A stretch of DNA of 64,000 bases from Blattabacterium cuenoti (GTDB lineage Bacteria > Bacteroidota > Bacteroidia > Flavobacteriales > Blattabacteriaceae), in NCBI RefSeq assembly GCF_014252055.1, contig NZ_CP059208.1:507297-571296 (forward strand), in the 5' to 3' direction. The notes beneath the pieces are model-generated. The model ran no database searches. It was not told the DNA's origin and saw only the letters and a list, made by a program, of their open reading frames with translations. Positions 43,336 through 53,167 of the stretch are shown piece by piece (positions within the stretch are counted from its first letter, which is position 1; each line of letters opens with the position of its first letter). The translations under genes were made by a program, and so were the position numbers.

Positions 43336-45891
43336 TTATGAATCTTTCCCTATAATAAATTTTGTTTTCCATTTTGATTTAAAAGGTTTTTTATCAACTG
43401 AATCTATAGGAAATATGAAATCTACACCCAAAAATCCTATTGGATAACAAAAAGAACGAATCCCAAATCCAAAAGATTTATTCATTGATAAAGGATGAAA
43501 TCCTCTATAAGAATTACTAATATTTCCTCCTTCTATAAATGAGGTAGTCCAAATGTTAAAATTTGGAATTTTATTTATTAAATAACGAATTTCTAAAATA
43601 ATTTTATCATAAATAACTCCTCCGTTTTTTATTGAATCCTTTGAATTTTTTATTTCTGTTAAATAACCTCTTAATGGAATTATATTTATATCTTCCGACT
43701 TTAAGTTATTTGGAATTTCTCCCATGTAAAATTTTTGAAATGGATATAATTTATTTTTTTTACTTGTACCTAAACATCCAAATTCCCCTCCAATTTTTAA
43801 TACCATATTTTTTATTATATTCTTATACCAAAGAGTATTGATTCTAAGTTTAGAATATTCTATCCAATCTATTTCTTTATTTTTATTAGAAACATCATTA
43901 TTTTTATTTATGAAAATAGAATATGGAGGTGTAAATTCTATATCAAATTGTGTTTTTGATCCTTTTATAGGAAAAATAAAATTAGGTTTTATTGAAGTTC
44001 TTTGAAATGAAATTAAAGAACTAATATTTCTAAATATATGTTGGAGATGATAATCTGGCAATATTTCTTTTTTATATGAAGAAATATCATAATCTATTAA
44101 AAATGAAATTTTAGAATAAGGATCTAAAAATTTCAAAAATTTTTCTATTTGTATAGAACTTCTCTTTCTCTCTAATGTTTTTATTCCTCCAATTTTATCA
44201 TTATCATTTTTTTGATACAAAAAAAAGGAATTATCATTATTTTTTATCTTTTTTAAAGAATATCTACTATATAATGTTAAAGACGCGGGATTAATTTTTC
44301 CAATCCAAGGTTCTGTAAAAGTAAATCCATAAGATGAAAAATCTCTCCCTAATTGACTAAATATTACTAATTTTTGATTTTCTCCTTGAGGAATAGGATT
44401 CCAATATCTCCAATTAAAAAAATTTTTCAAAGAAAAATTGTTAAAATTTATTCTAAAATCTCCAATAAATTTTTTGATATTTTTTCCATCAAAACCTCCA
44501 TTAAATTGTATTTCATTAGTATTTTTTTCTACGATACACCATTCTATATTTACTGAATTTTTTCTTTCATTTGTTATATAAATTTTTGGATAAACCTTGT
44601 TAAATAGGTTTAAATTTTCCAAATTAAATAAACTTTTTTTTATATTTTTATTAGAAAAAAGTTCTCCTTCATGAGTAGTTAACTCTCTTTTTATAACATG
44701 ATCTTTAGTAATTGAATTTCCAGATATTTTTACATTATGTATGTACACAGGGTTATTTTCCTCTATTTGTATTTCTAAATAAATTTTATTATTTATTATC
44801 CTTTCTATAGGTTTTATCTTAACGTACAAAAACCCTGAATTTAAATATTCATATAAAATACTTGGATTTATTTTATCTAATATTTTCTTTTTAATATTTA
44901 TTAGATCATAAACATCTCCTTCTTTATAAAAAAAAATATCCTTTAATCTATTTGTATTTATATTTTTGTTTCCGATGAATTTAACATTTCCGATAAAATA
45001 TTTATCTCCTTCAATAATTTTTATTTTTATACTATAATATCCAGAACTTTCTTTCCATACTGAATCAAGAAAAACTTGTACATCTATAAAACCCATCGAT
45101 TTATATTTATCGATAATACTTTTTATGTCTTCTTGTATATTTTTTTCAACAAAAACATAAATTGATTTATCTATTATTGGAATATAAAAATTATTCTTAA
45201 TTTTTTTCATAAACTCGAATAGTTGTTCCCTACTCATTTCTTTATTTCCCTCAAATAATATTTCTTTTATTCCAATTTTTTCCCCTTTGTTTACATCAAT
45301 AAATAAAATATTTTTTCCATTTTCTGTAATTATTTTGCATTTTATACTAATTTCATGATATCCTTTATTTTTAAAATATTCATTAATTTCATTTTTAATA
45401 TTTTGAATAAAATTGTTGGAAATCTTATTTTTATATTTAATGTTTCTAAGTATAGGAAATTCATTAATTATTATTCCATTTGTTTTTATTTTATCTATTT
45501 CTATTAGATCTTCTAACTCAAAATAGATATCTATATTATTTTTTAATACATGTTTCTTATAAATAGTAATATTTTGAAATAAATTACTTTTCCACAATTT
45601 TTTTATTATTTTATTGATTTCATTATCAGATATATTAATAAAATTTCCGGAATATAAATTGGATAATTTAGAAATAAAATTACTATCATATTTTGTTTTT
45701 CCAATAACATGTATATTTCTTATTTTGAATAAATAATTATTTTCATTTCTAATAAAAGAATAATTATCTAAATTATCTGAACGATAAATATTATATTTCT
45801 TTTTTGAAAGTGAAATAGAATAACTTTTTTCTTGCAGAATTTGTATTATTATTAATAAATAAAAAATGCTGATAAAAATATTTTTTTTCAT
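43336..45891 (-). CDS. bamA: Outer-membrane assembly factor BamA
   Basis: Essential Omp85 protein that inserts beta-barrels into the outer membrane. The 851-aa protein has an N-terminal signal helix (about 1-25), several POTRA domains (about 50-470, including ISGNSITKDHVIKRELTTHEG) and a C-terminal 16-strand barrel with FTEPWIGKINPASLTLYSRY. The barrel also shows GFGIRSFCYPIGFLGVDF near the end. It finishes in FIIGKDS, without the terminal aromatic residue usual in BamA. It is followed downstream on the minus strand by the microsatellite gap and preceded by uppS and nadK. Confidence 0.95.
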   Translation of the reverse strand: MKKNIFISIFYLLIIIQILQEKSYSISLSKKKYNIYRSDNLDNYSFIRNENNYLFKIRNIHVIGKTKYDSNFISKLSNLYSGNFINISDNEINKIIKKLWKSNLFQNITIYKKHVLKNNIDIYFELEDLIEIDKIKTNGIIINEFPILRNIKYKNKISNNFIQNIKNEINEYFKNKGYHEISIKCKIITENGKNILFIDVNKGEKIGIKEILFEGNKEMSREQLFEFMKKIKNNFYIPIIDKSIYVFVEKNIQEDIKSIIDKYKSMGFIDVQVFLDSVWKESSGYYSIKIKIIEGDKYFIGNVKFIGNKNINTNRLKDIFFYKEGDVYDLINIKKKILDKINPSILYEYLNSGFLYVKIKPIERIINNKIYLEIQIEENNPVYIHNVKISGNSITKDHVIKRELTTHEGELFSNKNIKKSLFNLENLNLFNKVYPKIYITNERKNSVNIEWCIVEKNTNEIQFNGGFDGKNIKKFIGDFRINFNNFSLKNFFNWRYWNPIPQGENQKLVIFSQLGRDFSSYGFTFTEPWIGKINPASLTLYSRYSLKKIKNNDNSFFLYQKNDNDKIGGIKTLERKRSSIQIEKFLKFLDPYSKISFLIDYDISSYKKEILPDYHLQHIFRNISSLISFQRTSIKPNFIFPIKGSKTQFDIEFTPPYSIFINKNNDVSNKNKEIDWIEYSKLRINTLWYKNIIKNMVLKIGGEFGCLGTSKKNKLYPFQKFYMGEIPNNLKSEDINIIPLRGYLTEIKNSKDSIKNGGVIYDKIILEIRYLINKIPNFNIWTTSFIEGGNISNSYRGFHPLSMNKSFGFGIRSFCYPIGFLGVDFIFPIDSVDKKPFKSKWKTKFIIGKDS

Positions 45892-45903
45892 AAATACAGG
45901 AAA

Positions 45904-46650
45904 TTATTTTATGTTTCCAAAACGACGTTTCCTTTTTTGATAATTTATTATAGCTTTATAAAAATCTTTTTTTCTAAAATCAGGCCATAAAATATTAGTG
46001 AAATACAATTCAGCATAAGCAGATTGCCAAAGTAAAAAATTGCTAATTCGTTTTTCTCCACTTGTTCTTATAATTAAATCTACATCTGGTAAATCTTTGG
46101 TATACAAATGATTTCTAAAAAAAAATTCATCTATATTTTTTAATAAAATTTCATTTTCACATACCTTTTTTGCTATACTTTTCGTAGCTCTTAAAATCTC
46201 TTCTCTAGACCCATAACTTAATGCTAATATCAAAGTTCCAGATCTATTATGTTCTGTTTTTTTTATAAAAAAAAGTAACTCTTTTTGAATAAGTCTAGAA
46301 AATTTTTCTATTTCTCCTATGATAATGATTTTCACATCTTTTTCATGAATTTCCTCTAAATTAATTCTTAAATTAACATAAAGCAACTTCATTAAGTTTT
46401 CTATTTCTTTTTTTGGTCTGTTCCAATTTTCTGATGAAAAAACATACAAAGTTACATAAGGAATACTTAATTCTCTACATACACTTATAGTCTCCTTTAC
46501 TGATTCTATTGCTTTTTCATGTCCAAATGTTCTAAATTTTCCTCTTTTTTCAGCCCAACGACCGTTTCCATCCATAATAATAGCTACATGGTTAGGAATT
46601 TTATTATAGTCTATTTTTTTTAATAAATTTTCTTCTAATTCTATCATCAT
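45904..46650 (-). CDS. uppS: Isoprenyl transferase (undecaprenyl diphosphate synthase)
   Basis: Cis-prenyltransferase that builds the C55 lipid carrier for peptidoglycan and other glycans. The 248-aa protein has the catalytic-Asp motif HVAIIMDGNGRWAEKRGKFR, then TLYVFSSENWNRPKKEI, and the C-terminal RTSGEKRISNFLLWQSAYAE. Typical length. The next upstream gene is nadK and the next downstream bamA, 12 bases away, as in many Bacteroidota. It uses farnesyl diphosphate and IPP, so the mevalonate kinase at 47690 is metabolically relevant. Confidence 0.96.
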   Translation of the reverse strand: MMIELEENLLKKIDYNKIPNHVAIIMDGNGRWAEKRGKFRTFGHEKAIESVKETISVCRELSIPYVTLYVFSSENWNRPKKEIENLMKLLYVNLRINLEEIHEKDVKIIIIGEIEKFSRLIQKELLFFIKKTEHNRSGTLILALSYGSREEILRATKSIAKKVCENEILLKNIDEFFFRNHLYTKDLPDVDLIIRTSGEKRISNFLLWQSAYAELYFTNILWPDFRKKDFYKAIINYQKRKRRFGNIK

Positions 46651-46678
46651 AAATATATATTAAATAAAAAATATAAAC

Positions 46679-47572
46679 TTAATTTCTCTTATCTATCCCC
46701 CATAAAAGTTTTTCCCGTAAAGTTTTATAATATGTATTTTCTCCTTCTTGAAGAAGATATATATAAAAAGGTGCTTTTTTAATATAAAGTTCATTTTCTT
46801 GGCTCATGGAAATAAGTCGAGTATCCATAGATAAGGAATAAGATTTCACACGACTATGTATTTTCAAATGAACATTTTGTTGATCTGATATGATTAATGG
46901 ACGAGAAAATAAATTATGTGGAGAAATAGGAGTAAGAACAAAATTTTTATTATCAGGGCTTATTATAGGACCACCACAGCTTAAAGAATATCCGGTAGAC
47001 CCTGTAGGAGTTGAAATAATTAATCCATCTGCCCAATAAGATGTTAAAAATTCGTTATTAATATAAGCATCTATAGTAATCATGGATACTGTTTCTTTAC
47101 GAAAAATAACTATTTCATTCAATGCAAAATTAAAAAATTTTTTATTATTTTTTTTTATCGAAGTTTCTAGCCACAACAAACTTCTTTGCATTAAAAGCAA
47201 TTTTTTATTGAAAATCTGATCTATTTTTTTTACGAAAACATCTTTATTAAAAGATGCTAAAAATCCTAAATTTCCTGTATTTACTCCAACTATTGGAATA
47301 CCAGAATCTCTGATCAGAGTAATGGCTGATAATATAGTCCCATCTCCTCCAAAAGTAAACATTAGACTGAAATCTTTAGTCAATTCCTTATGATGAGAAA
47401 AAACAGGAAAATTTAGATTTTTTAGTTCTTCAAAAGAGTTTAAAATATTTAAAAAAGATTTTTCAATATATATATCTATTGAGTTATTCGATGCATAACC
47501 TATGAACTGATTTAAGTAAGGGATATTTTTTTTTCCAAATTTCTGTCCATATAAGGCTATTTTCATCTTCAT
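46679..47572 (-). CDS. nadK: NAD kinase
   Basis: Phosphorylates NAD to NADP. The 297-aa protein has the diphosphate-binding motif FTFGGDGTILSAI (GGDG), NTGNLGFLASF, the substrate loop NEIVIFRKETVSMITID and STPTGSTGYSLSCGGPIISPD. Length is normal. Starts at 47572 and 47566 (MK repeat) are both possible. It leads the nadK-uppS-bamA run and is divergent from the mevalonate kinase gene across 117 bases. Confidence 0.96.
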   Translation of the reverse strand: MKMKIALYGQKFGKKNIPYLNQFIGYASNNSIDIYIEKSFLNILNSFEELKNLNFPVFSHHKELTKDFSLMFTFGGDGTILSAITLIRDSGIPIVGVNTGNLGFLASFNKDVFVKKIDQIFNKKLLLMQRSLLWLETSIKKNNKKFFNFALNEIVIFRKETVSMITIDAYINNEFLTSYWADGLIISTPTGSTGYSLSCGGPIISPDNKNFVLTPISPHNLFSRPLIISDQQNVHLKIHSRVKSYSLSMDTRLISMSQENELYIKKAPFYIYLLQEGENTYYKTLREKLLWGIDKRN

Positions 47573-47689
47573 TTATTTTATAGTAAGAAAAAAATCTAAA
47601 TTTTTGTAGAAATATATGAAAAAAAGATTAATTTAGTTTCCATTAAGTTTTTTTTTTAAGAAATACTTTTAAATATTTAAGGAAAAAAA

Positions 47690-48613
47690 ATGAGAAAAAA
47701 ATTTTTTCCTGCAAAAATACTTCTGTTCGGAGAGTATGGTGTAATGGAAAATTCTGTAGGAATTTCCGTCCCTCATAATTTTTATACAGGATCTTTAGAA
47801 TTTCATACAAAATTTAATAAAGAAATTCTATATTCTAATTATGAAATAAAAAAATATTATAGTTTTTTATCGATTATAGAAAAAAAAAGAAAAAATTTAA
47901 TAAAATTGAATTTAAAAAATTTTTATGAAGATTTACGAAAAGGAATTTTTTTTCATTCAAATATTCCTCAAGGGTATGGAATAGGCAGTTCTGGAGCATT
48001 AATAGCTGCTATTTATGATAGATATGCAAAAAAAAAATTAAAAAAATGTTTAAAACATGCAATAATCTTAAAAAAGATATTTAGCCATATGGAATCTTTT
48101 TTTCATGGAAAAAGTTCTGGAATTGATCCTCTAATTTGTTATTTAAATATTCCTCTACTTATTCGTTCAAAAACAAATATTACTACAATAAAACTACCAA
48201 ATAATAATAAAGAAAAAATAACTATTTTCTTATTAAATTCTGGATTTCCGAGTAAAACATTTTCCATGACAAAATTTTTTCTTGGAAAGTTAAAAGATAA
48301 TAATTTTAGAAAAATTTTAAAATCTGAATTTATGATGTATAATGAAAAATGCGTAGAATCTTTCCTTAAAAAGGATTTTGAATTTTTATTAAAAAATGTA
48401 AAAAATATTTCCACTTGGATTTTCAATAATCTTCGTCCTATGATTCCAAAAACACTTTGGAAAATATGGGAAGAAGGTATTTTAAACAATAGATATTATT
48501 TAAAATTATGTGGTTCTGGAGGTGGAGGATTTATATTAGGTTTTACTTCAAATTATGAAATATTAAAAAATCAATTAAGAAAATATGCAACTGAAGTTGT
48601 ATTTCATTTCTAA
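47690..48613 (+). CDS. Mevalonate kinase (GHMP kinase family)
   Basis: GHMP-fold kinase with FPAKILLFGEYGVMENSVGIS (N-terminal signature), NIPQGYGIGSSGALIAAI (glycine-rich ATP loop) and C-terminal LCGSGGGGFILGFT. The HGKSSGIDPLICY segment contains the Asp/Lys region expected of mevalonate kinase. It closely resembles the flavobacterial protein annotated as mevalonate kinase, which would place isoprenoid synthesis on the mevalonate route. A Shine-Dalgarno-like AAGGA lies 6 bases before the ATG, which is uncommon here. It is followed 10 bases later by rluB and then aroQ. Confidence 0.82.
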   Translation: MRKKFFPAKILLFGEYGVMENSVGISVPHNFYTGSLEFHTKFNKEILYSNYEIKKYYSFLSIIEKKRKNLIKLNLKNFYEDLRKGIFFHSNIPQGYGIGSSGALIAAIYDRYAKKKLKKCLKHAIILKKIFSHMESFFHGKSSGIDPLICYLNIPLLIRSKTNITTIKLPNNNKEKITIFLLNSGFPSKTFSMTKFFLGKLKDNNFRKILKSEFMMYNEKCVESFLKKDFEFLLKNVKNISTWIFNNLRPMIPKTLWKIWEEGILNNRYYLKLCGSGGGGFILGFTSNYEILKNQLRKYATEVVFHF

Positions 48614-48623
48614 AAAAAAAATA

Positions 48624-49364
48624 ATGTCTAAAAAAATAAGATTAAATCATTATTTATCCAATGCTGGTATTTCTTCTAGAAGAAAAGCAGAGGAATTAAT
48701 TCAATCAGGTACCGTAGAAATTAATGGAACTCCTGTTTTAAAACTAGGAAGTTTAGTTGATATAAATGATATTGTAAAATACAATGGAAAAATTATTAAG
48801 AATAATAATAATAAAATATATATACTACTAAATAAACCTAAAAATTGTATTTGCTCTACAAAAGATCAATTTAATAGAAAAACAGTGATAGATTTAATAC
48901 CAAAAATACATAGACTTTTTCCTATAGGAAGATTAGATTATTCAACTACAGGAGTTTTACTTATTACAAATGATGGATTTCTTACCGAAAAATTAACTCA
49001 TCCAAAATTTCATGTAAAAAAAATCTATCACGTTTATTTAGATAAAGAAATTAATAGCAAAGATTTAGATGAAATAAGAAAAGGAAAAATTTATTTAAAA
49101 GAAGGAAAAGTTAAAGTTTCTTTCATAAAAAAAAGTTTTCAAAAAAATCAAGTAGAAATAGGATTATCCATAGGATGGAATAGAATCATTAAACGAATTT
49201 TTAAAAAATTGAATTATAGAGTTAATCATTTAGACAGAATAAATTTCGCTGGATTTCATAAAAAAAACCTTAAAATAGGAAAATGGTGTTTTTTAGATGA
49301 AAAAATAGTTAATAAAATAGTTGAAAAAAATTTTTTTTATGAAAAAAAAGATAAGCATAATTAA
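48624..49364 (+). CDS. rRNA pseudouridine synthase, RsuA/RluB family
   Basis: Pseudouridine synthase of the RsuA/RluB/E/F group, probably acting on 23S rRNA as RluB-like enzymes do. It has an N-terminal S4 domain (IRLNHYLSNAGISSRRKAEE), the hallmark catalytic motif RLDYSTTGVLLITNDG with the catalytic Asp, and INRI... at the end of the fold (LSIGWNRIIKRIFKKLNYRV). The start at ATG 48624 is preferred; an upstream in-frame ATG at 48585 would overlap the kinase gene by 29 bases. The exact target base cannot be told. Its stop overlaps the aroQ start by 26 bases. Confidence 0.9.
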   Translation: MSKKIRLNHYLSNAGISSRRKAEELIQSGTVEINGTPVLKLGSLVDINDIVKYNGKIIKNNNNKIYILLNKPKNCICSTKDQFNRKTVIDLIPKIHRLFPIGRLDYSTTGVLLITNDGFLTEKLTHPKFHVKKIYHVYLDKEINSKDLDEIRKGKIYLKEGKVKVSFIKKSFQKNQVEIGLSIGWNRIIKRIFKKLNYRVNHLDRINFAGFHKKNLKIGKWCFLDEKIVNKIVEKNFFYEKKDKHN

Positions 49365-49767
49365 TGGACCAAATTTAAATCTTTTAGGAAAAAGAGAAAA
49401 AAAAATATATGGTCATAAAAGTTTCACTGATTTTCTAAAAGAATTAAAGAAAAAAGAATTATTCTCTAATATAGAAATTAATTATTATCAGAATAATAGT
49501 GAAGGAAAAATTATAGACATATTACATGATATAGGTTTTTATTGTGACGGAATTATTATAAATGCAGGTGCATATACTCATACTTCTATAGGTATAGCTG
49601 ATGCTATAAAATCAATAATCTCTCCAGTTATTGAAATTCATATTTCAAATATTCATTCTAGAGAATCCTTTAGAAAAACATCATATTTATCATCTGTTTG
49701 TAAAGGTACCATATTTGGTTTTGGATTAAGATCCTATGAACTAGGAATAATTAGTTTTTGTTTATAA
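49339..49767 (+). CDS. aroQ: Type II 3-dehydroquinate dehydratase
   Basis: Dehydrates 3-dehydroquinate to 3-dehydroshikimate, the third step of the shikimate pathway. The protein has IINGPNLNLLGKREKKIYG with the catalytic Tyr, QNNSEGKIIDILHD, IINAGAYTHTSIGIADAI, and VIEIHISNIHSRESFRKTSYLS cut at the active-site His region. The start is set at ATG 49339, giving 142 residues; an in-frame TTG at 49321 would lengthen it by six. It overlaps the rluB end by 26 bases and the convergent engB end by 34 bases. Confidence 0.94.
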   Translation: MKKKISIINGPNLNLLGKREKKIYGHKSFTDFLKELKKKELFSNIEINYYQNNSEGKIIDILHDIGFYCDGIIINAGAYTHTSIGIADAIKSIISPVIEIHISNIHSRESFRKTSYLSSVCKGTIFGFGLRSYELGIISFCL

Positions 49768-50360
49768 ACCAATAATTGTTCTTCCATATATCTGATTATA
49801 TTTTTTCTTCCATATTTTTTTTTAACAGAAACTTTAAACCAAATAGGAATAGATAACTTATTTTTTTTAATTTCATTTATATAACAAAATATATTTTTAT
49901 CAACAGTTAGGCTGCTTGTTTTATCTATTTTTGTAAAAACAACACAAAAATTTATTTTTTTATTATTTAATTTTTTAATCAAATCAAAATCATTTTTCTG
50001 AATAAAAAGTCTAGAATCTATTAATAAAAATAAAGAAACAATTTTTTTTCGAAAAAATATGTAATTATCTACTAATTTTTTAATATTATCAACATCAATT
50101 TTTCTTCTTGAAGAATACCCATACCCTGGTAAATCTATTAAGTACCATTTGTTATTGATTAGAAAAAAATTAATATATCGTGTACTACCTAAATAAGAAG
50201 AAACATTAGCAACATTTTTATTGACTATATAATTTATTAAACTAGATTTACCGACATTAGAACGTCCAAAAAAAGCATATTCTGGAAATATACTATCATT
50301 ATTATGATATTGATTTATATCTACTATGCTTTTTTTAAATTTTACAGAAGTAATTTTCAT
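49734..50360 (-). CDS. engB: Ribosome biogenesis GTPase EngB (YihA/YsxC)
   Basis: Essential GTPase needed for 50S subunit maturation. The 208-aa protein has G1 GRSNVGKSSLINYI, the G3 DLPGYGYSS, G4 VVFTKIDKTS and the family insert STRYINFFLINNKW. The start at ATG 50360 gives MKITSVKFKKS, matching relatives; ATG at 50372 would add four residues. It overlaps the hydrolase gene upstream by 26 bases, suggesting coupled translation, and aroQ convergently by 34 bases. Confidence 0.95.
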   Translation of the reverse strand: MKITSVKFKKSIVDINQYHNNDSIFPEYAFFGRSNVGKSSLINYIVNKNVANVSSYLGSTRYINFFLINNKWYLIDLPGYGYSSRRKIDVDNIKKLVDNYIFFRKKIVSLFLLIDSRLFIQKNDFDLIKKLNNKKINFCVVFTKIDKTSSLTVDKNIFCYINEIKKNKLSIPIWFKVSVKKKYGRKNIIRYMEEQLLVYKQKLIIPSS

Positions 50361-51126
50361 GATTAAAATCAAATTTAGATAACCATTTTTCTAAAATATT
50401 TATGAATATTTTAGGATGTTCCATCATAGGAACGTGACCACATTTATCTATCCAATATAATTCCGAATGTGGAAGTAATCTATGAAATTCCTCAGCTATC
50501 TCTGGAGGAGTAACATGATCTTGTTTTCCCCAAATAAGACAAATGGGTTGTTTTATTACGGATAAATCTTTAGACATATTATATTTCATAGCACTTTTTG
50601 CAATATATAAAATTTTCATTCCTTTTTTTCTGTCATTTACAATATGAAAAACTTCATCAACTAATTCTTTAGTTGCTATTTTTGGATCATAAAATACTTC
50701 TTGTGATTTTTTTCTGATATATTCATAATCTTCCCTTTTTGGAAAAGCATCTCCAAAAGCTTTTTCAAATAAACCTGAGCTTCCTGTTAAAACTAGAGAA
50801 TGTACTAAATCTATTCTTTTTTTTGCTATAATTAAAGCAAGATGTCCTCCAAGAGAGTTTCCTATTAAAGTAGCTTTTTTAATTCCTATTTCCATTAGAA
50901 ATTGAATTACGTATTTAGATAAATTAGAAATATTAGTCAAAAATAAAGGCATATTATAAATAGGTAATGAAGGAATAATTACTTTATAACCTTTTTTAGG
51001 AAAAAAATCTAATAAAGCTTGAAAATTACTTAAGCCCCCCATAAGTCCATGAAGCAATATTAAAGGATGACCTTCTCCTTCTTTTATATGAGGAAATTTT
51101 TTTTCTTTATTAAAAAAATTAAGCAT
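50335..51126 (-). CDS. Alpha/beta-fold hydrolase
   Basis: Serine hydrolase with the fold's standard features: the oxyanion region LILLHGLMGGLSNFQ, the nucleophile elbow IGNSLGGHLALI (Ser), acid in WGKQDHVTPPE (Asp) and His in CGHVPMMEHP. The 263-aa length is typical. Substrate is unknown: it could act on esters, small lipids or metabolite intermediates. It lies between rnc and engB on the minus strand, the same neighbourhood seen in flavobacteria, but context does not identify the substrate. Confidence 0.85.
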   Translation of the reverse strand: MLNFFNKEKKFPHIKEGEGHPLILLHGLMGGLSNFQALLDFFPKKGYKVIIPSLPIYNMPLFLTNISNLSKYVIQFLMEIGIKKATLIGNSLGGHLALIIAKKRIDLVHSLVLTGSSGLFEKAFGDAFPKREDYEYIRKKSQEVFYDPKIATKELVDEVFHIVNDRKKGMKILYIAKSAMKYNMSKDLSVIKQPICLIWGKQDHVTPPEIAEEFHRLLPHSELYWIDKCGHVPMMEHPKIFINILEKWLSKFDFNHENYFCKI

Positions 51127-51152
51127 GAAGTTAAAATTTTCAAATTTTTCAT

Positions 51153-51887
51153 TTACTTTTTTTTGTTCGATTCCTTAATAAGAATATAAGCTTCTTTTGA
51201 GGCCATTTCTTCAGATTTTTTTTTTGAGGGACCTCTTCCTTCTGTTTTTATTTTATGTTCTGTAATCTTAAGTTTAGATAAATAAGTAACTTTATTTTTA
51301 TTTTTATATTCTTTTTCTAAAAAAGTTTTAAAATTGATAATAATTTTATTCTTCTGAGCCCATTCAATTATCCAAACTTTATAACTAGAAATTTCATTTT
51401 GAAGTTTTTCTATACTTACATGAGTTTGCATTATTTTATTTATAAAATGCTTACAACCTTCATAACCTATATCTAAATAAATAAATCCTATTAAAACCTC
51501 AAGTGTATTTCCCAAAATATTATCTGATATAAGATTCTTTTCCAAAAAAAGATCTGTAAGAATTAATTTCTTAGACAATTCATTTAAATTTTTTCTGCAT
51601 ACGATTTTAGATCGTATTTGAGTTAACTCTCCTTCTTTTTTTTCAGGTAGTTGTTCATATAAAAAATGTGATACTATAGTATTTAATACAGCATCTCCTA
51701 AAAATTCTAATCTTTGAAAATGAATAGAGTTCATTTTCTTGTGATTAATATCTTTTGCAGGAAAACTATATATAAGTACTTCTTTTAAAAAGTTTGTATT
51801 TCTTGGTTTAAATCCTAATATTTTACTTAATCTTTTAACTAAAATAGAAGAAAATTTTTCATTGTTACTATTATTATCAGATAACAT
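51153..51887 (-). CDS. rnc: Ribonuclease III
   Basis: Double-strand-specific endonuclease for rRNA processing. The 244-aa protein has the RNase III motif QRLEFLGDAVLNTIVSHFLYE with catalytic acids, then NTLEVLIGFIYLDIGYEGC and a C-terminal dsRNA-binding domain (WAQKNKIIINFKTF ... EGRGPSKKKSEEMASKEAYI). Length normal. It overlaps the fabF end by 11 bases, as in the conserved acpP-fabF-rnc cluster. Confidence 0.96.
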   Translation of the reverse strand: MLSDNNSNNEKFSSILVKRLSKILGFKPRNTNFLKEVLIYSFPAKDINHKKMNSIHFQRLEFLGDAVLNTIVSHFLYEQLPEKKEGELTQIRSKIVCRKNLNELSKKLILTDLFLEKNLISDNILGNTLEVLIGFIYLDIGYEGCKHFINKIMQTHVSIEKLQNEISSYKVWIIEWAQKNKIIINFKTFLEKEYKNKNKVTYLSKLKITEHKIKTEGRGPSKKKSEEMASKEAYILIKESNKKK

Positions 51888-53136
51888 CTATTTTCTTAAA
51901 TAAAATACAAACATTATGACCACCAAATCCAAAAGTATTAGATATACTAATCTTTACTTCTCTATTTATGGATTTATTTGGAATAAAATTAATTTTTGGA
52001 TCTATATTTTTGTCTATATGAAATAAATTAATAGTTGGAGGTATTTTTTTTTTTGTTAAAGGGAGTATAGTCGCTATTGCTTCTATTGCACCAGCGGCAC
52101 CCAATAAATGACCAGTCATAGATTTTGTAGAATTAATATCTATATTATAAATGTTTTCATTGAATACTTTTTTGAGGGCTTTTACTTCTGCAAGATCTCC
52201 TAATTTTGTAGAAGTACCATGAGTATTAATATGATCAACTTCTTCACATTTTATTCCAGCATCTTTTATGGCCTCTTTAAGAGCTAAAATAATTCCTTTT
52301 CCCTCAGGATGAGGGGTAGTAATATGATAAGCATCTCCAGACATTCCTACTCCTCCTATTTCTCCATATATATTTGCTCCTCTATCTATAGCATGTTTAT
52401 ATTCCTCAAGAATAAGACAGCCTGCACCTTCCCCTAAAACAAACCCATCTCTATTTTCATCAAAAGGACGGGATGCCGTTTTATAATCTTTATTTCTGGT
52501 AGATAAAGCATGTAAAGCGTTAAAACCTCCTACTCCACTTTCTGTAATAGCAGCTTCAGAACCTCCAGTAACCATAATATCTGCTTTTCCTAAACAAATT
52601 AAATGATAAGCGTCTACAATAGCATTAGAAGAAGATGCACATGCAGAAACGGTAGCATAATTTGGGCCGTGAATTCCATAATTCATAGAAATAAACCCTG
52701 CAGTAATATCTATAAGCATTTTTGGAATAAAAAATGGACTAAATCTAGGATATCGGTTTCCAGAAAAATAATCTAAAATAGATTTTTCTAAATTCAATAA
52801 ACCACCAATTCCAGAAGCCCAAATCACTCCAATTCTTTCTCTTTTTTCTTTAGAAAAATTAATTCCACTATTTTTTATAGCCTCCTCAGAGGCTATAATT
52901 CCGTATTGAGCACAAGGATCTAATTTTTTTATTTCTTTTTTACTAAAAAAAATAGTTGGATCATAATCTTTTAATTCACAAGCAAATTTTGTTTTGTATT
53001 TACTGGTATCAAAATAAGTAATAGGTGCAGTTCCATTTTTTCCGCTAATAAGAGAAATCCAATATTCTTTAATATTATTACCTATCGGAGTAATACTACC
53101 AAGCCCTGTAATAACTACCCTTTTTAATTTCTCCAT
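51877..53136 (-). CDS. fabF: Beta-ketoacyl-ACP synthase II (FabF)
   Basis: Elongates acyl-ACP with malonyl-ACP in fatty acid synthesis. The protein has RVVITGLGSITPIG, the nucleophile in TVSACASSSNAI (Cys), His in NTHGTSTKLGDLAE and His in STKSMTGHLLGAAGAIEA, a complete Cys-His-His triad. The start at ATG 53136 gives MEKLKRVVITG and 419 residues; an ATG four codons upstream at 53148 is less likely. It is 31 bases downstream of acpP. A 10-bp hairpin within the gene at 52875-52898 is probably fortuitous. Confidence 0.96.
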   Translation of the reverse strand: MEKLKRVVITGLGSITPIGNNIKEYWISLISGKNGTAPITYFDTSKYKTKFACELKDYDPTIFFSKKEIKKLDPCAQYGIIASEEAIKNSGINFSKEKRERIGVIWASGIGGLLNLEKSILDYFSGNRYPRFSPFFIPKMLIDITAGFISMNYGIHGPNYATVSACASSSNAIVDAYHLICLGKADIMVTGGSEAAITESGVGGFNALHALSTRNKDYKTASRPFDENRDGFVLGEGAGCLILEEYKHAIDRGANIYGEIGGVGMSGDAYHITTPHPEGKGIILALKEAIKDAGIKCEEVDHINTHGTSTKLGDLAEVKALKKVFNENIYNIDINSTKSMTGHLLGAAGAIEAIATILPLTKKKIPPTINLFHIDKNIDPKINFIPNKSINREVKISISNTFGFGGHNVCILFKKIDVI

Positions 53137-53167
53137 AGTTCCATACAATCAGTTATTATTTATTTAG

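Noticed and set aside
52875-52898. 10-bp GC-containing hairpin inside fabF
   Set aside because: It lies in a conserved coding segment (ASEEAIKNSG), has no U-tract and no position suggesting a terminator.
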